64,000 nucleotides of DNA from JACPUX01 sp964517465. Lineage in GTDB: Bacteria; Pseudomonadota; Gammaproteobacteria; Burkholderiales; Casimicrobiaceae. The stretch's first letter is position 1, and each line of letters opens with the position of its first letter. Positions 24,313 through 31,752 of this stretch are shown in pieces. The notes under the pieces were generated by a model. It had not been told where the DNA came from. It was given only the letters and a program-made list of their open reading frames with translations, and did not search any database. Location of the stretch: positions 1 to 64,000 of the forward strand of contig CAZFEK010000007.1 of the NCBI GenBank assembly GCA_964517465.1, in the 5' to 3' direction. The position numbers and the translations under genes are program-made.

Positions 24313-25492
24313 AATCGACTCGCCTCGCCGTCCTGGCCTGATCCTGTTCCTGGCGTGGCTGCTCGGTGGCTGCGCGACGCCCGAGCTGCGCGGCACGGGT
24401 GATCTGGGCGTGGTGATCGAGCGATCGAGCGGCTCGGTGCAGGTGATCGACGCCAGCGCTTGGCGCAGCCTGGGCAAAATCGAAGGTTTGGGTGATCTGT
24501 CGCACGCCTCGGTGGTGTTTTCACGCGACGGGCGCTTTGGCTACGTTTTCGGCCGCGATGGCGGCTTGAGCAAAGTCGATCTCTTGACCCGCAGCATCGT
24601 CAAGCGCATCAACCAGGCAGGCAACAGCATCGGCGGCGCGGTGTCGCAGGATGGGCGCTGGGTGGCCGCGCAGAACTACGCGCCGGGGGGCGTGAAGGTC
24701 TTCGATGCGCAGACGCTGGCCCTGGTGGCCGACGTGCCCGCCGAGTATGCCCCGGGCAAACTCTCCAAGGTGGTGGGTCTAGTCGATGCGCCGGGCAACC
24801 GCTTCGTCTATTCCTTGTTCGATGGCGGCGAAATCTGGGTGCTCGACCCCGCCGCGGCCCCGGCCCAGCGCGTGCAGCGCTTTCGCGACATCGGGCGCGA
24901 ACCCTACGACGGCTTCATCACCCCCGATGGCCGCTATTACCTCGCCGGTCTCTTTGGCGAAGACGGTGTGGCGTTGCTCGACCTGTGGCATCCCGAGGCC
25001 GGCGTCAAGCGCATCCTGCCCAACTACGGCAAGGGTGAAGAAAAGCTCCCGGTCTTCAAGATGCCGCATTTGCGCGGCTGGGCGGTCGCCGGGAGACAGG
25101 CCTACCTGCCCGCCATCGGCCGGCACGAAGTGTTGATCGTGGACACCGCGAGCTGGCAGGAAGTGGGCCGGGTGAAGCTCGCCGGCCAGCCGGTCTTCGC
25201 CGTGGCGCGTCCTGACGGGCGCCAGGTCTGGGTCAATTTCGCTTTTCCCGACAACGGCAAAGTGCAGGTCATCGACACCGAGACGCGCGCGATCCTGGAA
25301 ACACTGGAGCCCGGGCGCGCGGTGCTGCACCTGGAATTCGCGCCGCGCGGCGGCGAGGTGTGGATTTCCTCGCGCGACGACAACCGCGTCACGGTCTATG
25401 ACACCCAGACGAGAAAGCCCCTGGCCACCCTTGCGGCGCATCACCCCAGCGGCATTTTTCTGACCAGCCGCGCCCATCGCATGGGTTTCTGA
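24302..25492 (+). CDS. nirF: Heme d1 biosynthesis protein NirF
   Basis: A 396-residue d1-type propeller protein needed for heme d1 synthesis. The ATG at 24302 gives a lipoprotein-like leader with Cys24 in L-L-G-G-C, so it is likely periplasmic and membrane-tethered. Repeated blade motifs such as F-S-R-D-G-R-F-G-Y and S-Q-D-G-R-W-V-A resemble the NirS d1 domain, but there is no heme c site. It overlaps nirC by 11 bp and abuts nirDL by one base. Confidence 0.95.
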   Translation: MFSEIDSPRRPGLILFLAWLLGGCATPELRGTGDLGVVIERSSGSVQVIDASAWRSLGKIEGLGDLSHASVVFSRDGRFGYVFGRDGGLSKVDLLTRSIVKRINQAGNSIGGAVSQDGRWVAAQNYAPGGVKVFDAQTLALVADVPAEYAPGKLSKVVGLVDAPGNRFVYSLFDGGEIWVLDPAAAPAQRVQRFRDIGREPYDGFITPDGRYYLAGLFGEDGVALLDLWHPEAGVKRILPNYGKGEEKLPVFKMPHLRGWAVAGRQAYLPAIGRHEVLIVDTASWQEVGRVKLAGQPVFAVARPDGRQVWVNFAFPDNGKVQVIDTETRAILETLEPGRAVLHLEFAPRGGEVWISSRDDNRVTVYDTQTRKPLATLAAHHPSGIFLTSRAHRMGF

Positions 25493-26493
25493 TGCCGGCT
25501 TCGATCCATCCGCCCGCGCTGGCATTGCTCAATGCCTATCAGCGGGATTTTCCCTTGGAGCCCGAGCCTTTCGCGGCGATCTCCGCGCGGCAGGGAAAGA
25601 GCCCCGACGAGGTGCTGGCGTGCTTTCGCAGCGCGCAGGAAAGCGGTTTGCTGAGCCGCATCGGCCCGGTCTTCGCCCCAGGACGTGCTGGCGCCAGCAC
25701 CTTGGCCGCGCTGGCGGTGCCGCCGGAAGACCTGGAGCGCGTGGCGGAAATCGTCAATGCCTATCCCGAGGTCAATCACAACTACGCCCGCGAGCATCGC
25801 TACAACCTTTGGTTCGTGGTCACCGCCGCCGATGCCGCCGCGCTCGCGCGTGTGCTCGACGAGCTGCGCCGGCAAACGGGTTTGGCGCTGCTCGATCTGC
25901 CCATGATCGAGGGCTATCACATCGACCTGGGTTTTGATCTCGCCGAAAACGGCGTCAAAGAGCGCTTGGTCGCCGACGGGGTGCCCGGCAAGCCGGATTC
26001 CCTGACTACGCCCGAGAGGGCGCTACTGGGCGCTTTGCAGGCCGGGCTGCCGCTGGTGCCCCGACCTTTCGAAGCGGTTGCCACGCGAGTGGGCAGCACC
26101 GAGTTGTCGGTGCTCGCGCAGTTGCGGAGCTGGCTGGCCAATGGCCTCATCAAACGCTTCGGCGCAGTGTTGCGCCATCAGGAGCTTGGGTACGCCGCCA
26201 ATGCCATGGTGGTCTGGAACATCGCCGACCATGAAGTGACTGAGCGTGCTCGCGCCCTGGCCGCGCTGCCTTGGGTCACTTTGTGTTATCGGCGCCCGCG
26301 TCGCCTGCCCGATTGGCCCTATAACCTTTTCTCCATGATCCACGGGCGCGATCGCGCCACGGTGCTGGCGCAGGTCGAGGCGACGGCACGAGACTGCGGC
26401 CTCGCCGCCACCGAGCGCGCGGTGCTTTTTTCCACCCGGCGCTTCAAGCAGCGCGGAGCCTTTTACCAAGTGGCGGAGGTGGGGCATGCCTGA
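25492..26493 (+). CDS. Siroheme decarboxylase, NirD-NirL fusion
   Basis: A 333-residue protein with two AsnC/Lrp-like halves: about 1-150 (ending M-I-E-G-Y-H-I-D-L-G) and 170-330 (R-F-G-A-V-L-R-H-Q-E-L-G-Y, then R-R-P-R-R-L-P-D-W-P-Y-N-L-F). In Pseudomonas, NirD and NirL are separate; fused NirDL is known in other denitrifiers. With NirG and NirH it converts siroheme to 12,18-didecarboxysiroheme on the way to heme d1. It overlaps nirG by 8 bp. Confidence 0.93.
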   Translation: MPASIHPPALALLNAYQRDFPLEPEPFAAISARQGKSPDEVLACFRSAQESGLLSRIGPVFAPGRAGASTLAALAVPPEDLERVAEIVNAYPEVNHNYAREHRYNLWFVVTAADAAALARVLDELRRQTGLALLDLPMIEGYHIDLGFDLAENGVKERLVADGVPGKPDSLTTPERALLGALQAGLPLVPRPFEAVATRVGSTELSVLAQLRSWLANGLIKRFGAVLRHQELGYAANAMVVWNIADHEVTERARALAALPWVTLCYRRPRRLPDWPYNLFSMIHGRDRATVLAQVEATARDCGLAATERAVLFSTRRFKQRGAFYQVAEVGHA

Positions 26494-26947
26494 AGCCGCG
26501 ACTTTGGATGAAAGCGACCGGGCGATCATCAATGCTCTGCAAGGCGGCTTCCCCATCTGCGAAGCGCCTTTCGGCGTGGTGGCCCAGAAGCTGGCCATGA
26601 GCGAAGCCGAACTGCTGACCCGAGTTGAGCGCTTGCTTGCCGACCAGGTGCTCACCCGCTTCGGGCCGATGTACCAGGTGGAGCGCATGGGGGGCGCTTT
26701 TGTGCTGGCCGCCCTGGCCGTGCCTGAAGAGCGCTTCGAGGAAGTCGCCGAAAAGGTCAACGCCCTGCCGCAGGTTGCGCACAACTACCGTCGCGAGCAC
26801 ACCCTCAACATGTGGTTCGTGCTGGCCACGGAATCCCCGCAAGGCATAAGCGAGGCGATCGGCCGCATCGAGGCCGACACCGGACTCGTGGTCCACGCCT
26901 TCCCCAAGATCCGCGAATACTTCGTCGATATGAGGCTGGTGGCATGA
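26486..26947 (+). CDS. nirG: Siroheme decarboxylase subunit NirG
   Basis: A 153-residue AsnC/Lrp-like protein with N-terminal winged helix (D-E-S-D-R-A-I-I-N-A-L-Q) and C-terminal ferredoxin-like domain ending P-K-I-R-E-Y-F-V-D-M-R. It resembles the first half of NirDL, as NirG does. Its stop overlaps an ATG at 26944 (ATGA) that is in frame with nirH. Confidence 0.92.
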   Translation: MPEAATLDESDRAIINALQGGFPICEAPFGVVAQKLAMSEAELLTRVERLLADQVLTRFGPMYQVERMGGAFVLAALAVPEERFEEVAEKVNALPQVAHNYRREHTLNMWFVLATESPQGISEAIGRIEADTGLVVHAFPKIREYFVDMRLVA

Positions 26948-27759
26948 GCGCCCCCGCCGNNNNNNNNNNNNNNNNNNNNNNNNNNNNNNNNNNNNNNNNN
27001 NNNNNNNNNNNNNNNNNNNNNNNNNNNNNNNNNNNNNNNNNNNNNNNNNNNNNNNNNNNGGCCGTCCCAAGGGGGCGCAAGCCAGAAACCGGAGCGGGCA
27101 AGGCCCGCGAACCGTACTCACCCCCTTCCTCGGGAAGGGGGCCGGGGGGAAGGTTGCACCCCCCCCGCCGGGCCGTCCCAAGGGGGCGCAAGCCAGAAAC
27201 CGGAGCGGGCAAGGCCCGCGAACCGCAATCACCCCCTTCGTCTGGAAGGTGGAGGGGAGGAAGGGTGGTCATGAACCTCTCGCTGGACAGCATCGACCGC
27301 CGGCTCGTGCTGGCCACCCAGGCCGGGCTGCCACTGGTGCCCAGGCCCTACCACGCCCTGGCGCAAGAACTCGGACTGCCGCCCGCGGAAGTGATGGCCC
27401 GCCTCGCCAAGCTGCTGGAAACTGGGGTCATACGGCGCATTGGCGCCGTGCCCAACCACTATGCCCTGGGCTACACCGCCAATGGCATGAGCGTGTGGGA
27501 CGTGCCCGACGAGCGCATCGACGAATTGGGCGAGCAGGTGGGGCGGCTCGCTTTCGTGACCCATTGCTATCACCGGCCACGCCATTTGCCGCTGTGGCCC
27601 TACAACCTCTTCGCCATGGTGCATGGTCGCAGCCGCCAGGAGGTCAGCCAGAAGGTGAGCGAAATCGCCGCCTTGCTTGGACCGGCGAACCGCGCCCATG
27701 ATGTGCTCTACAGTAGCCGCATTCTCAAGAAGACCGGCCTGCGCCTCGGGAGCAACTGA
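26944..27759 (+). CDS. nirH: Siroheme decarboxylase subunit NirH, interrupted by repeats and an N gap
   Basis: The body (from 27271) is a 162-residue AsnC/Lrp-like protein with R-I-G-A-V-P-N-H-Y-A-L-G-Y and R-P-R-H-L-P-L-W-P-Y-N-L-F, the NirH/NirL pattern. An ATG at 26944, overlapping the nirG stop as ATGA, is in the same frame in this assembly (M-S-A-P-A), with no stop through the repeats. That suggests the original start is 26944 and the repeat was inserted after about five codons. The gap is a placeholder, so true frame continuity is uncertain. Translation could instead start at 27271, which has a purine-rich site (GGAGGGGAGGAAGG). The stop overlaps nirJ (TGATG). Confidence 0.8.
   Translation: MSAPAXXXXXXXXXXXXXXXXXXXXXXXXXXXXXXXXXXAVPRGRKPETGAGKAREPYSPPSSGRGPGGRLHPPRRAVPRGRKPETGAGKAREPQSPPSSGRWRGGRVVMNLSLDSIDRRLVLATQAGLPLVPRPYHALAQELGLPPAEVMARLAKLLETGVIRRIGAVPNHYALGYTANGMSVWDVPDERIDELGEQVGRLAFVTHCYHRPRHLPLWPYNLFAMVHGRSRQEVSQKVSEIAALLGPANRAHDVLYSSRILKKTGLRLGSN
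26959..27059. other. Assembly gap
   Basis: A run of about 100 N inside the nirH repeat array; true length and repeat number are unknown. Confidence 0.98.
27060..27268 (+). repeat. 111-bp tandem repeat, nirH group
   Basis: GCCGTCCCAAGGGGGCGC begins at 27061 and again at 27172, a period of exactly 111 bp (37 codons). Each unit has a hairpin GCGGGC-AAG-GCCCGC and a second hairpin CCCCCTTCC-TCG-GGAAGGGGG. The last unit is degraded at its 3' end. No stop occurs in the nirH frame. A related group lies in nirJ. Confidence 0.9.
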
Positions 27760-29226
27760 TGTTCCGCATTACCCGATACCTCGAAGAACTTGCCCATCCA
27801 ACGCCCGCCGGGCCGCCCCAAGGGCTCGCAAGTCAGACACCGGAGCGGGTANNNNNNNNNNNNNNNNNNNNNNNNNNNNNNNNNNNNNNNNNNNNNNNNN
27901 NNNNNNNNNNNNNNNNNNNNNNNNNNNNNNNNNNNNNNNNNNNNNNNNNNNCCACCCGCGAACCGCGATCACCCCCTTCCTTGGGAAGGGGGGCGGGGGG
28001 AAGGGTGCACCGAGCCCGCCGGGCCGCCCCAAGGGCTCGCAAGTCAGACACCGGAGCGGGTACCACCCGCGAACCGCGATCACCCCCTTCCTTGGGAAGG
28101 GGGGCGGGGGGAAGGGTCCACCCAACCACCCGGCCCGGTGGTGATCTGGAACCTCATTCGCCGCTGCAACCTCACCTGCAAGCACTGCTACTCGATTTCC
28201 GCGGACAAAGATTTCCCCGGCGAACTCTCCACGCCCGAGGTGTTTCAGGTGATGGACGACCTCAAGGCGTTTCGTGTGCCGGTGCTCATCCTCTCCGGGG
28301 GCGAGCCGCTGCTGCGACCCGACTTGTTCGAGATCGGCGAGCGCGCCAAGGCGCTAGGTTTCTACGTGGGGCTGTCGTCCAACGGCACGCTGATCGACGA
28401 GCACAACATCGAGCGTATCGCCGCGGTGGATTTCAATTACGTCGGCGTCAGCCTCGATGGCATAGGCGTCACCCACGACAAATTCCGCCGCATGCCTGGG
28501 GCCTTCGAGAAGTCGCTCCGGGGTATTCGGCTATGCCGCGACGCCGGGCTCAAGATCGGCGTGCGTTTCACCATGACCCAGGACAACGCTCACGACTTGC
28601 CCGGGCTCCTGCGCCTGGTGGAAGACGAAGGCATCGACCGCTTTTATTTCTCGCACCTCAACTACGCCGGGCGCGGCAACAAGAACCGCAAAACCGACGC
28701 GCATCACCAGATGACGCGCGCGGCGATGGATCTTCTGTTCGACACCTGCTGGGCCTATTTTCAGCGTGGCCTGAAGAAAGAGTTCACCACCGGCAACAAT
28801 GATGCCGACGGCGTGTACTTCTACTACTGGGTCTTGCGCCACTTTCCCGAGCGGGCAGCACAGCTGCGCGCAAAGCTCGTGCAGTGGGGCGGCAATTCCT
28901 CGGGCGTGAATGTCGCCAACATCGACAATCTGGGCAACGTGCATCCGGACACCATGTGGTGGCACCATACCCTGGGCAATGTGCGCGAGCGGCCGTTTTC
29001 ACGGATTTGGGTGGACACCTCCGACCCCATCATGGCCGGTCTGAAAGCCAGGCCCCGCAAGGTGGGCGGCCGCTGCGGCGCCTGCGCCTACTTCGACATC
29101 TGCGGGGGCAACACCCGGGTGCGCGCGCAGCAGACGCTGGGCGATCCCTGGGCCGAGGATCCGGGGTGTTATCTCAGCGATGAAGAGATTGGCCTGGGCG
29201 CCGAGTGTCCCGCGGGAACGGTTTAG
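27759..29226 (+). CDS. nirJ: Heme d1 biosynthesis radical SAM protein NirJ, with repeat insertion and N gap
   Basis: The N-terminal M-F-R-I-T-R-Y-L-E-E-L-A-H-P-T-P of NirJ starts at 27759, overlapping the nirH stop. About 16 codons later the sequence enters the 111-bp repeat, a gap of 100 N, then more repeat, before the NirJ body resumes at G-P-V-V-I-W-N-L (about 28135). Radical SAM cluster C-N-L-T-C-K-H-C; G-G-E-P-L motif; C-terminal cysteine-rich segment C-G-A-C-A-Y-F-D-I-C with a later Cys, as in NirJ. NirJ removes two propionates in heme d1 synthesis. The repeat is read in the same phase on both sides of the gap, and its 37-codon length keeps the frame, so a full-length protein with a Pro/Gly-rich insert is plausible. 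The frame across the gap itself cannot be checked. Confidence 0.9.
27803..28124 (+). repeat. 111-bp tandem repeat, nirJ group
   Basis: CCACCCGCG at 27952 recurs at 28063, a period of 111 bp. Units are about 85-90% like the nirH group. The first hairpin is GCGGGT-ACC-ACCCGC, where the closing pair C-G of the nirH group has become T-A on both sides, a compensatory change. The second hairpin CCCCCTTCC-TTG-GGAAGGGGG is intact in both visible copies. Confidence 0.9.
27852..27951. other. Assembly gap
   Basis: A run of 100 N inside the nirJ repeat array, most likely where tandem repeats could not be assembled. Confidence 0.98.
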
Positions 29227-29237
29227 GCGCCAGGTTT

Positions 29238-29308
29238 GGTAGGAGCGGCCTTGGCCGCGAATGAAGGTTTACCCGCCGGAGCGATCCCTCGCGGCCGGCC
29301 CGCTCCCA
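29238..29308. repeat. REP-like extragenic palindrome before nirN
   Basis: GGTAGGAGCGG-CCTTGG-CCGCGA is followed 28 bp on by TCGCGGCC and CCGCTCC, which pair with the left part, giving nested stems (GCGGCC-TT-GGCCGC locally; GGAGCGG 29242-29248 with CCGCTCC 29300-29306). The layout is that of REP/BIME elements, a class common in proteobacterial intergenic regions. Confidence 0.7.
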
Positions 29309-29331
29309 CAGAGACAATCGAGAGTTAAAGG

Positions 29332-30900
29332 ATGGACATGAAGTCTTGCACACGTTTGCTTGCGCTTGGCGCCGCGTTTCTTGGCTGGACAATAGGCCTT
29401 CCCGCCCAGGCCAACCCAACCCATGAGCTCTACCAGAAACACTGCGCCTCCTGTCATGGCGCCGACCGTCTGGGGGGCATGGGGCCGGCGCTGCTGCCGG
29501 AGAATCTCTCGCGGTTGAAGAAAGCCGATGCCGCGGCGGTGATTCGCGACTCGCGTCCGGCGGTGCAAATGCCCGCCTTCAAGGACCAGCTGAAGCCGGA
29601 AGAAATCCAGACTCTTGCCGACTACCTCTACACCCCGGTGACGCCCGCGCCGCGGTGGGGCGAAAAGGAAATTCGCGCTTCGCATCTGGTGCTGCACGCG
29701 CCCGGATCGCTGCCCGATAAGCCGCAGTTCAAGGCGGATTTAATGAACCTCTTCGTTGTCGTCGAGGGGGGGGATCATCATGTTTCTATCCTCGACGGCG
29801 ACAAGCTGGAGCGCATGCATCGTTTTCCATCACGGTATGCGCTTCATGGCGGGCCGAAGTTCACCCCCGACGGGCGCTATGTCTTCTTCGCCTCGCGCGA
29901 TGGCTGGGTGTCCAAGTTCGACCTGTGGAACTTGAAAGTTGTGACCGAGGTGAGGGCCGGCATCAACACCCGCAATGCGGCGGTTTCAGGGGATGGCAAA
30001 TTGGTCGCGGTGGCCAATTACCTCCCGCACACCCTGGTGATTCTCGACGCCGACTTGAAACTCGTGAAGGTTTTGGAAGTTAAGGACCGGGAGGGCAAGC
30101 AAAGCTCGCGTGTTTCTGCGGTGTACACGGCCGAACCGCGGCAAAGTTTCGTGGCCGCCTTGAAGGATGTGAAAGAAGCCTGGGAAGTGAGTTATGACCC
30201 CAAGGCGCCGGACATTCCCGCGGGCTACATCCATGACTACCAGTTCCGCGAGGGCGCTTTCGTGCCCGGCTTTCTCAACCCCCGCCGCTCGGTGCTGGAG
30301 GATTATCTCGACGATTTCTTCTTTACTCCGGATTACCACCAAGTCATGGGGGCGAGTCGCGAAGCAGGCAAAGGGCAGGTGGTGCATCTCGATGTGCGCC
30401 GCGCCATCGCCAAGCTGGAGCTGCCCGGCATGCCGCATTTGGGTTCAGGCATCACCTTCCTGCATGAGGGGCGGCGGGTCATGGCCACGCCCAACTTGAA
30501 GGAAGGCATGGTCAGCATCATCGACCTCAAGGATTGGAGAACAATCAAACAAATCAAAACGCCCGGCCCAGGCTTTTTCATGCGCAGTCACGAGAACTCG
30601 CGCTACGCCTTCGTCGATTCCATGATGAGCCGTGAGCACAAGGACACGCTCACCGTCATCGACAAAGAAAAACTCGAAGTGGTCGCTTCCTTGAAGCCCG
30701 TGCCGGGCAAAACCCTGGCCCACATCGAGTTCACCAAGGACGGCAAATTCGCGCTGGCGAGCCTATGGGAGAACGAGGGCGCGATCATCGTCTTCGACGC
30801 CGCCACCCTCAAGGAAGTGAAGCGCATTCCAGCGAGCAAGCCGGTGGGCAAATATAACGTCTGGAACAAGATCACGCGTTCGGAGGGAACGAGCCACTAG
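29332..30900 (+). CDS. nirN: Dihydro-heme d1 dehydrogenase NirN
   Basis: A 522-residue periplasmic NirS-like protein: signal peptide about 1-27, heme c site C-A-S-C-H (38-42), then a d1-type propeller. NirN binds dihydro-heme d1 and carries out the last oxidation to heme d1. Compared with the two NirS proteins it is more divergent (S-R-Y-A-L-H-G-G in place of T-G-Y-A-V-H-I-S-R) and ends K-Y-N-V-W-N-K. It is the last gene of the heme d1 set. Confidence 0.93.
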   Translation: MDMKSCTRLLALGAAFLGWTIGLPAQANPTHELYQKHCASCHGADRLGGMGPALLPENLSRLKKADAAAVIRDSRPAVQMPAFKDQLKPEEIQTLADYLYTPVTPAPRWGEKEIRASHLVLHAPGSLPDKPQFKADLMNLFVVVEGGDHHVSILDGDKLERMHRFPSRYALHGGPKFTPDGRYVFFASRDGWVSKFDLWNLKVVTEVRAGINTRNAAVSGDGKLVAVANYLPHTLVILDADLKLVKVLEVKDREGKQSSRVSAVYTAEPRQSFVAALKDVKEAWEVSYDPKAPDIPAGYIHDYQFREGAFVPGFLNPRRSVLEDYLDDFFFTPDYHQVMGASREAGKGQVVHLDVRRAIAKLELPGMPHLGSGITFLHEGRRVMATPNLKEGMVSIIDLKDWRTIKQIKTPGPGFFMRSHENSRYAFVDSMMSREHKDTLTVIDKEKLEVVASLKPVPGKTLAHIEFTKDGKFALASLWENEGAIIVFDAATLKEVKRIPASKPVGKYNVWNKITRSEGTSH

Positions 30901-30911
30901 CCGCTCCTACC
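30901..30911. repeat. Half REP-like element after nirN
   Basis: CCGCTCCTACC is the exact reverse complement of 29238-29248, so nirN is bracketed by inverted 11-mers. Confidence 0.5.
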
Positions 30912-31002
30912 GACCATCTCGCGCATGCTGGCGCCCGCAAAAGCAGCACGCGTGCGCGCAAGCCTCTGAGCAATTGCCGCAGCGCTTTTCCAGGTTTGAC
31001 GC

Positions 31003-31044
31003 TTGACTCCCGTCAAGGATATCGCCCGCCGCGGCTTGGATAAT
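31003..31044 (+). promoter_or_regulatory. FNR/DNR-type class II promoter before the hemerythrin gene
   Basis: TTGAC-TCCC-GTCAA (31003-31016) is a perfect palindrome with 4-bp spacer. GATAAT at 31039-31044 is a good -10 and puts the transcription start near 31051, so the box is centred at -41.5, the classical activation position. Confidence 0.82.
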
Positions 31045-31077
31045 GGCCCCATTCAACCCCCACTGGGAGCTGTTTTC

Positions 31078-31521
31078 ATGAGCGATGTCGTGCATGTCAT
31101 GGGTGAAGATCACAAGGCCTGTGACGATTTTTTCGAACAAGCCGAAGCCGCCGCCGGTTCCGGCGACATGGCCAAATGCGCCGAGCGTTTCAAGCGGTTC
31201 CGCGGCGCGCTCTTGCGTCACTTCCGCCAGGAAGAGGAAGTGCTGTTTCCGGGCTTCGAAGACGTCACCGGCAACACCATGGGCCCCACCCGGATGATGC
31301 GCCAGGAGCACGAGATGATGCGCGAGCTCGTGGAGAAAATGCAAATGGCGGTGGACGCCGGCAGCGTTGAAGATTTTCTCGGCGCAGCCGATACCTTGAT
31401 GGTGCTCATGCAGCAGCACAACATGAAAGAGGAGGGCATCCTCTATCCGATGTGCGACAGCGTGCTGGCCGATCAGTGGGGCGAGCTGCATATGAAGATG
31501 CAAGACATCACCAGCGAGTAG
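31078..31521 (+). CDS. Hemerythrin domain protein
   Basis: A 147-residue cytoplasmic four-helix protein with di-iron ligands spread as in hemerythrins: H-K near residue 12, H-F-R-Q-E-E-E, R-Q-E-H-E-M and H-N-M-K-E-E. Upstream is an FNR/DNR-type class II promoter, so it is probably induced with denitrification and may bind NO or O2 or help repair iron centres, like YtfE/DnrN relatives. It starts a small operon with DUF2249 and membrane protein genes. Confidence 0.92.
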   Translation: MSDVVHVMGEDHKACDDFFEQAEAAAGSGDMAKCAERFKRFRGALLRHFRQEEEVLFPGFEDVTGNTMGPTRMMRQEHEMMRELVEKMQMAVDAGSVEDFLGAADTLMVLMQQHNMKEEGILYPMCDSVLADQWGELHMKMQDITSE

Positions 31522-31527
31522 CATCGC

Positions 31528-31752
31528 ATGGCCCAGGTGCTCACGGTCGACGGCCGCAATTTGCCTGCACCCGAACCGATGGAAAGGGTGCTGGAGGCGA
31601 TCGAGGACTTGCCCTCGGGCGATACCGTGCGTTTTCTCATCCATCGCGAGCCGTATCCCTTGTACGATCTTTTGCGGCGCGGCGGCTATGCTTGGACGAC
31701 CGAACCGCAAGACGACGGCGGCTTCGTCATTTTGATCCGGCGCGCGCCATGA
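31528..31752 (+). CDS. DUF2249 (TusA-like) domain protein
   Basis: A 74-residue protein 6 bp after the hemerythrin gene. V-D-G-R-N-L-P-A-P-E-P-M-E and the H-R-E-P-Y-P-L-Y-D-L-L segment match DUF2249, a TusA-like fold often next to hemerythrin and NO-related genes. It lacks the catalytic Cys of TusA. Its TGA overlaps the ATG of the next gene. Confidence 0.85.
   Translation: MAQVLTVDGRNLPAPEPMERVLEAIEDLPSGDTVRFLIHREPYPLYDLLRRGGYAWTTEPQDDGGFVILIRRAP

Noticed and set aside
26812..27759. One long protein running from inside nirG through the repeats to nirH
   Set aside because: The part before 26944 is an out-of-frame overlap with nirG; only the frame from the ATG at 26944 has a proper overlap start.
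27060..28124. CRISPR array or insertion sequence at the 111-bp repeats
   Set aside because: No spacers and no transposase frame; units are tandem and keep reading frame.
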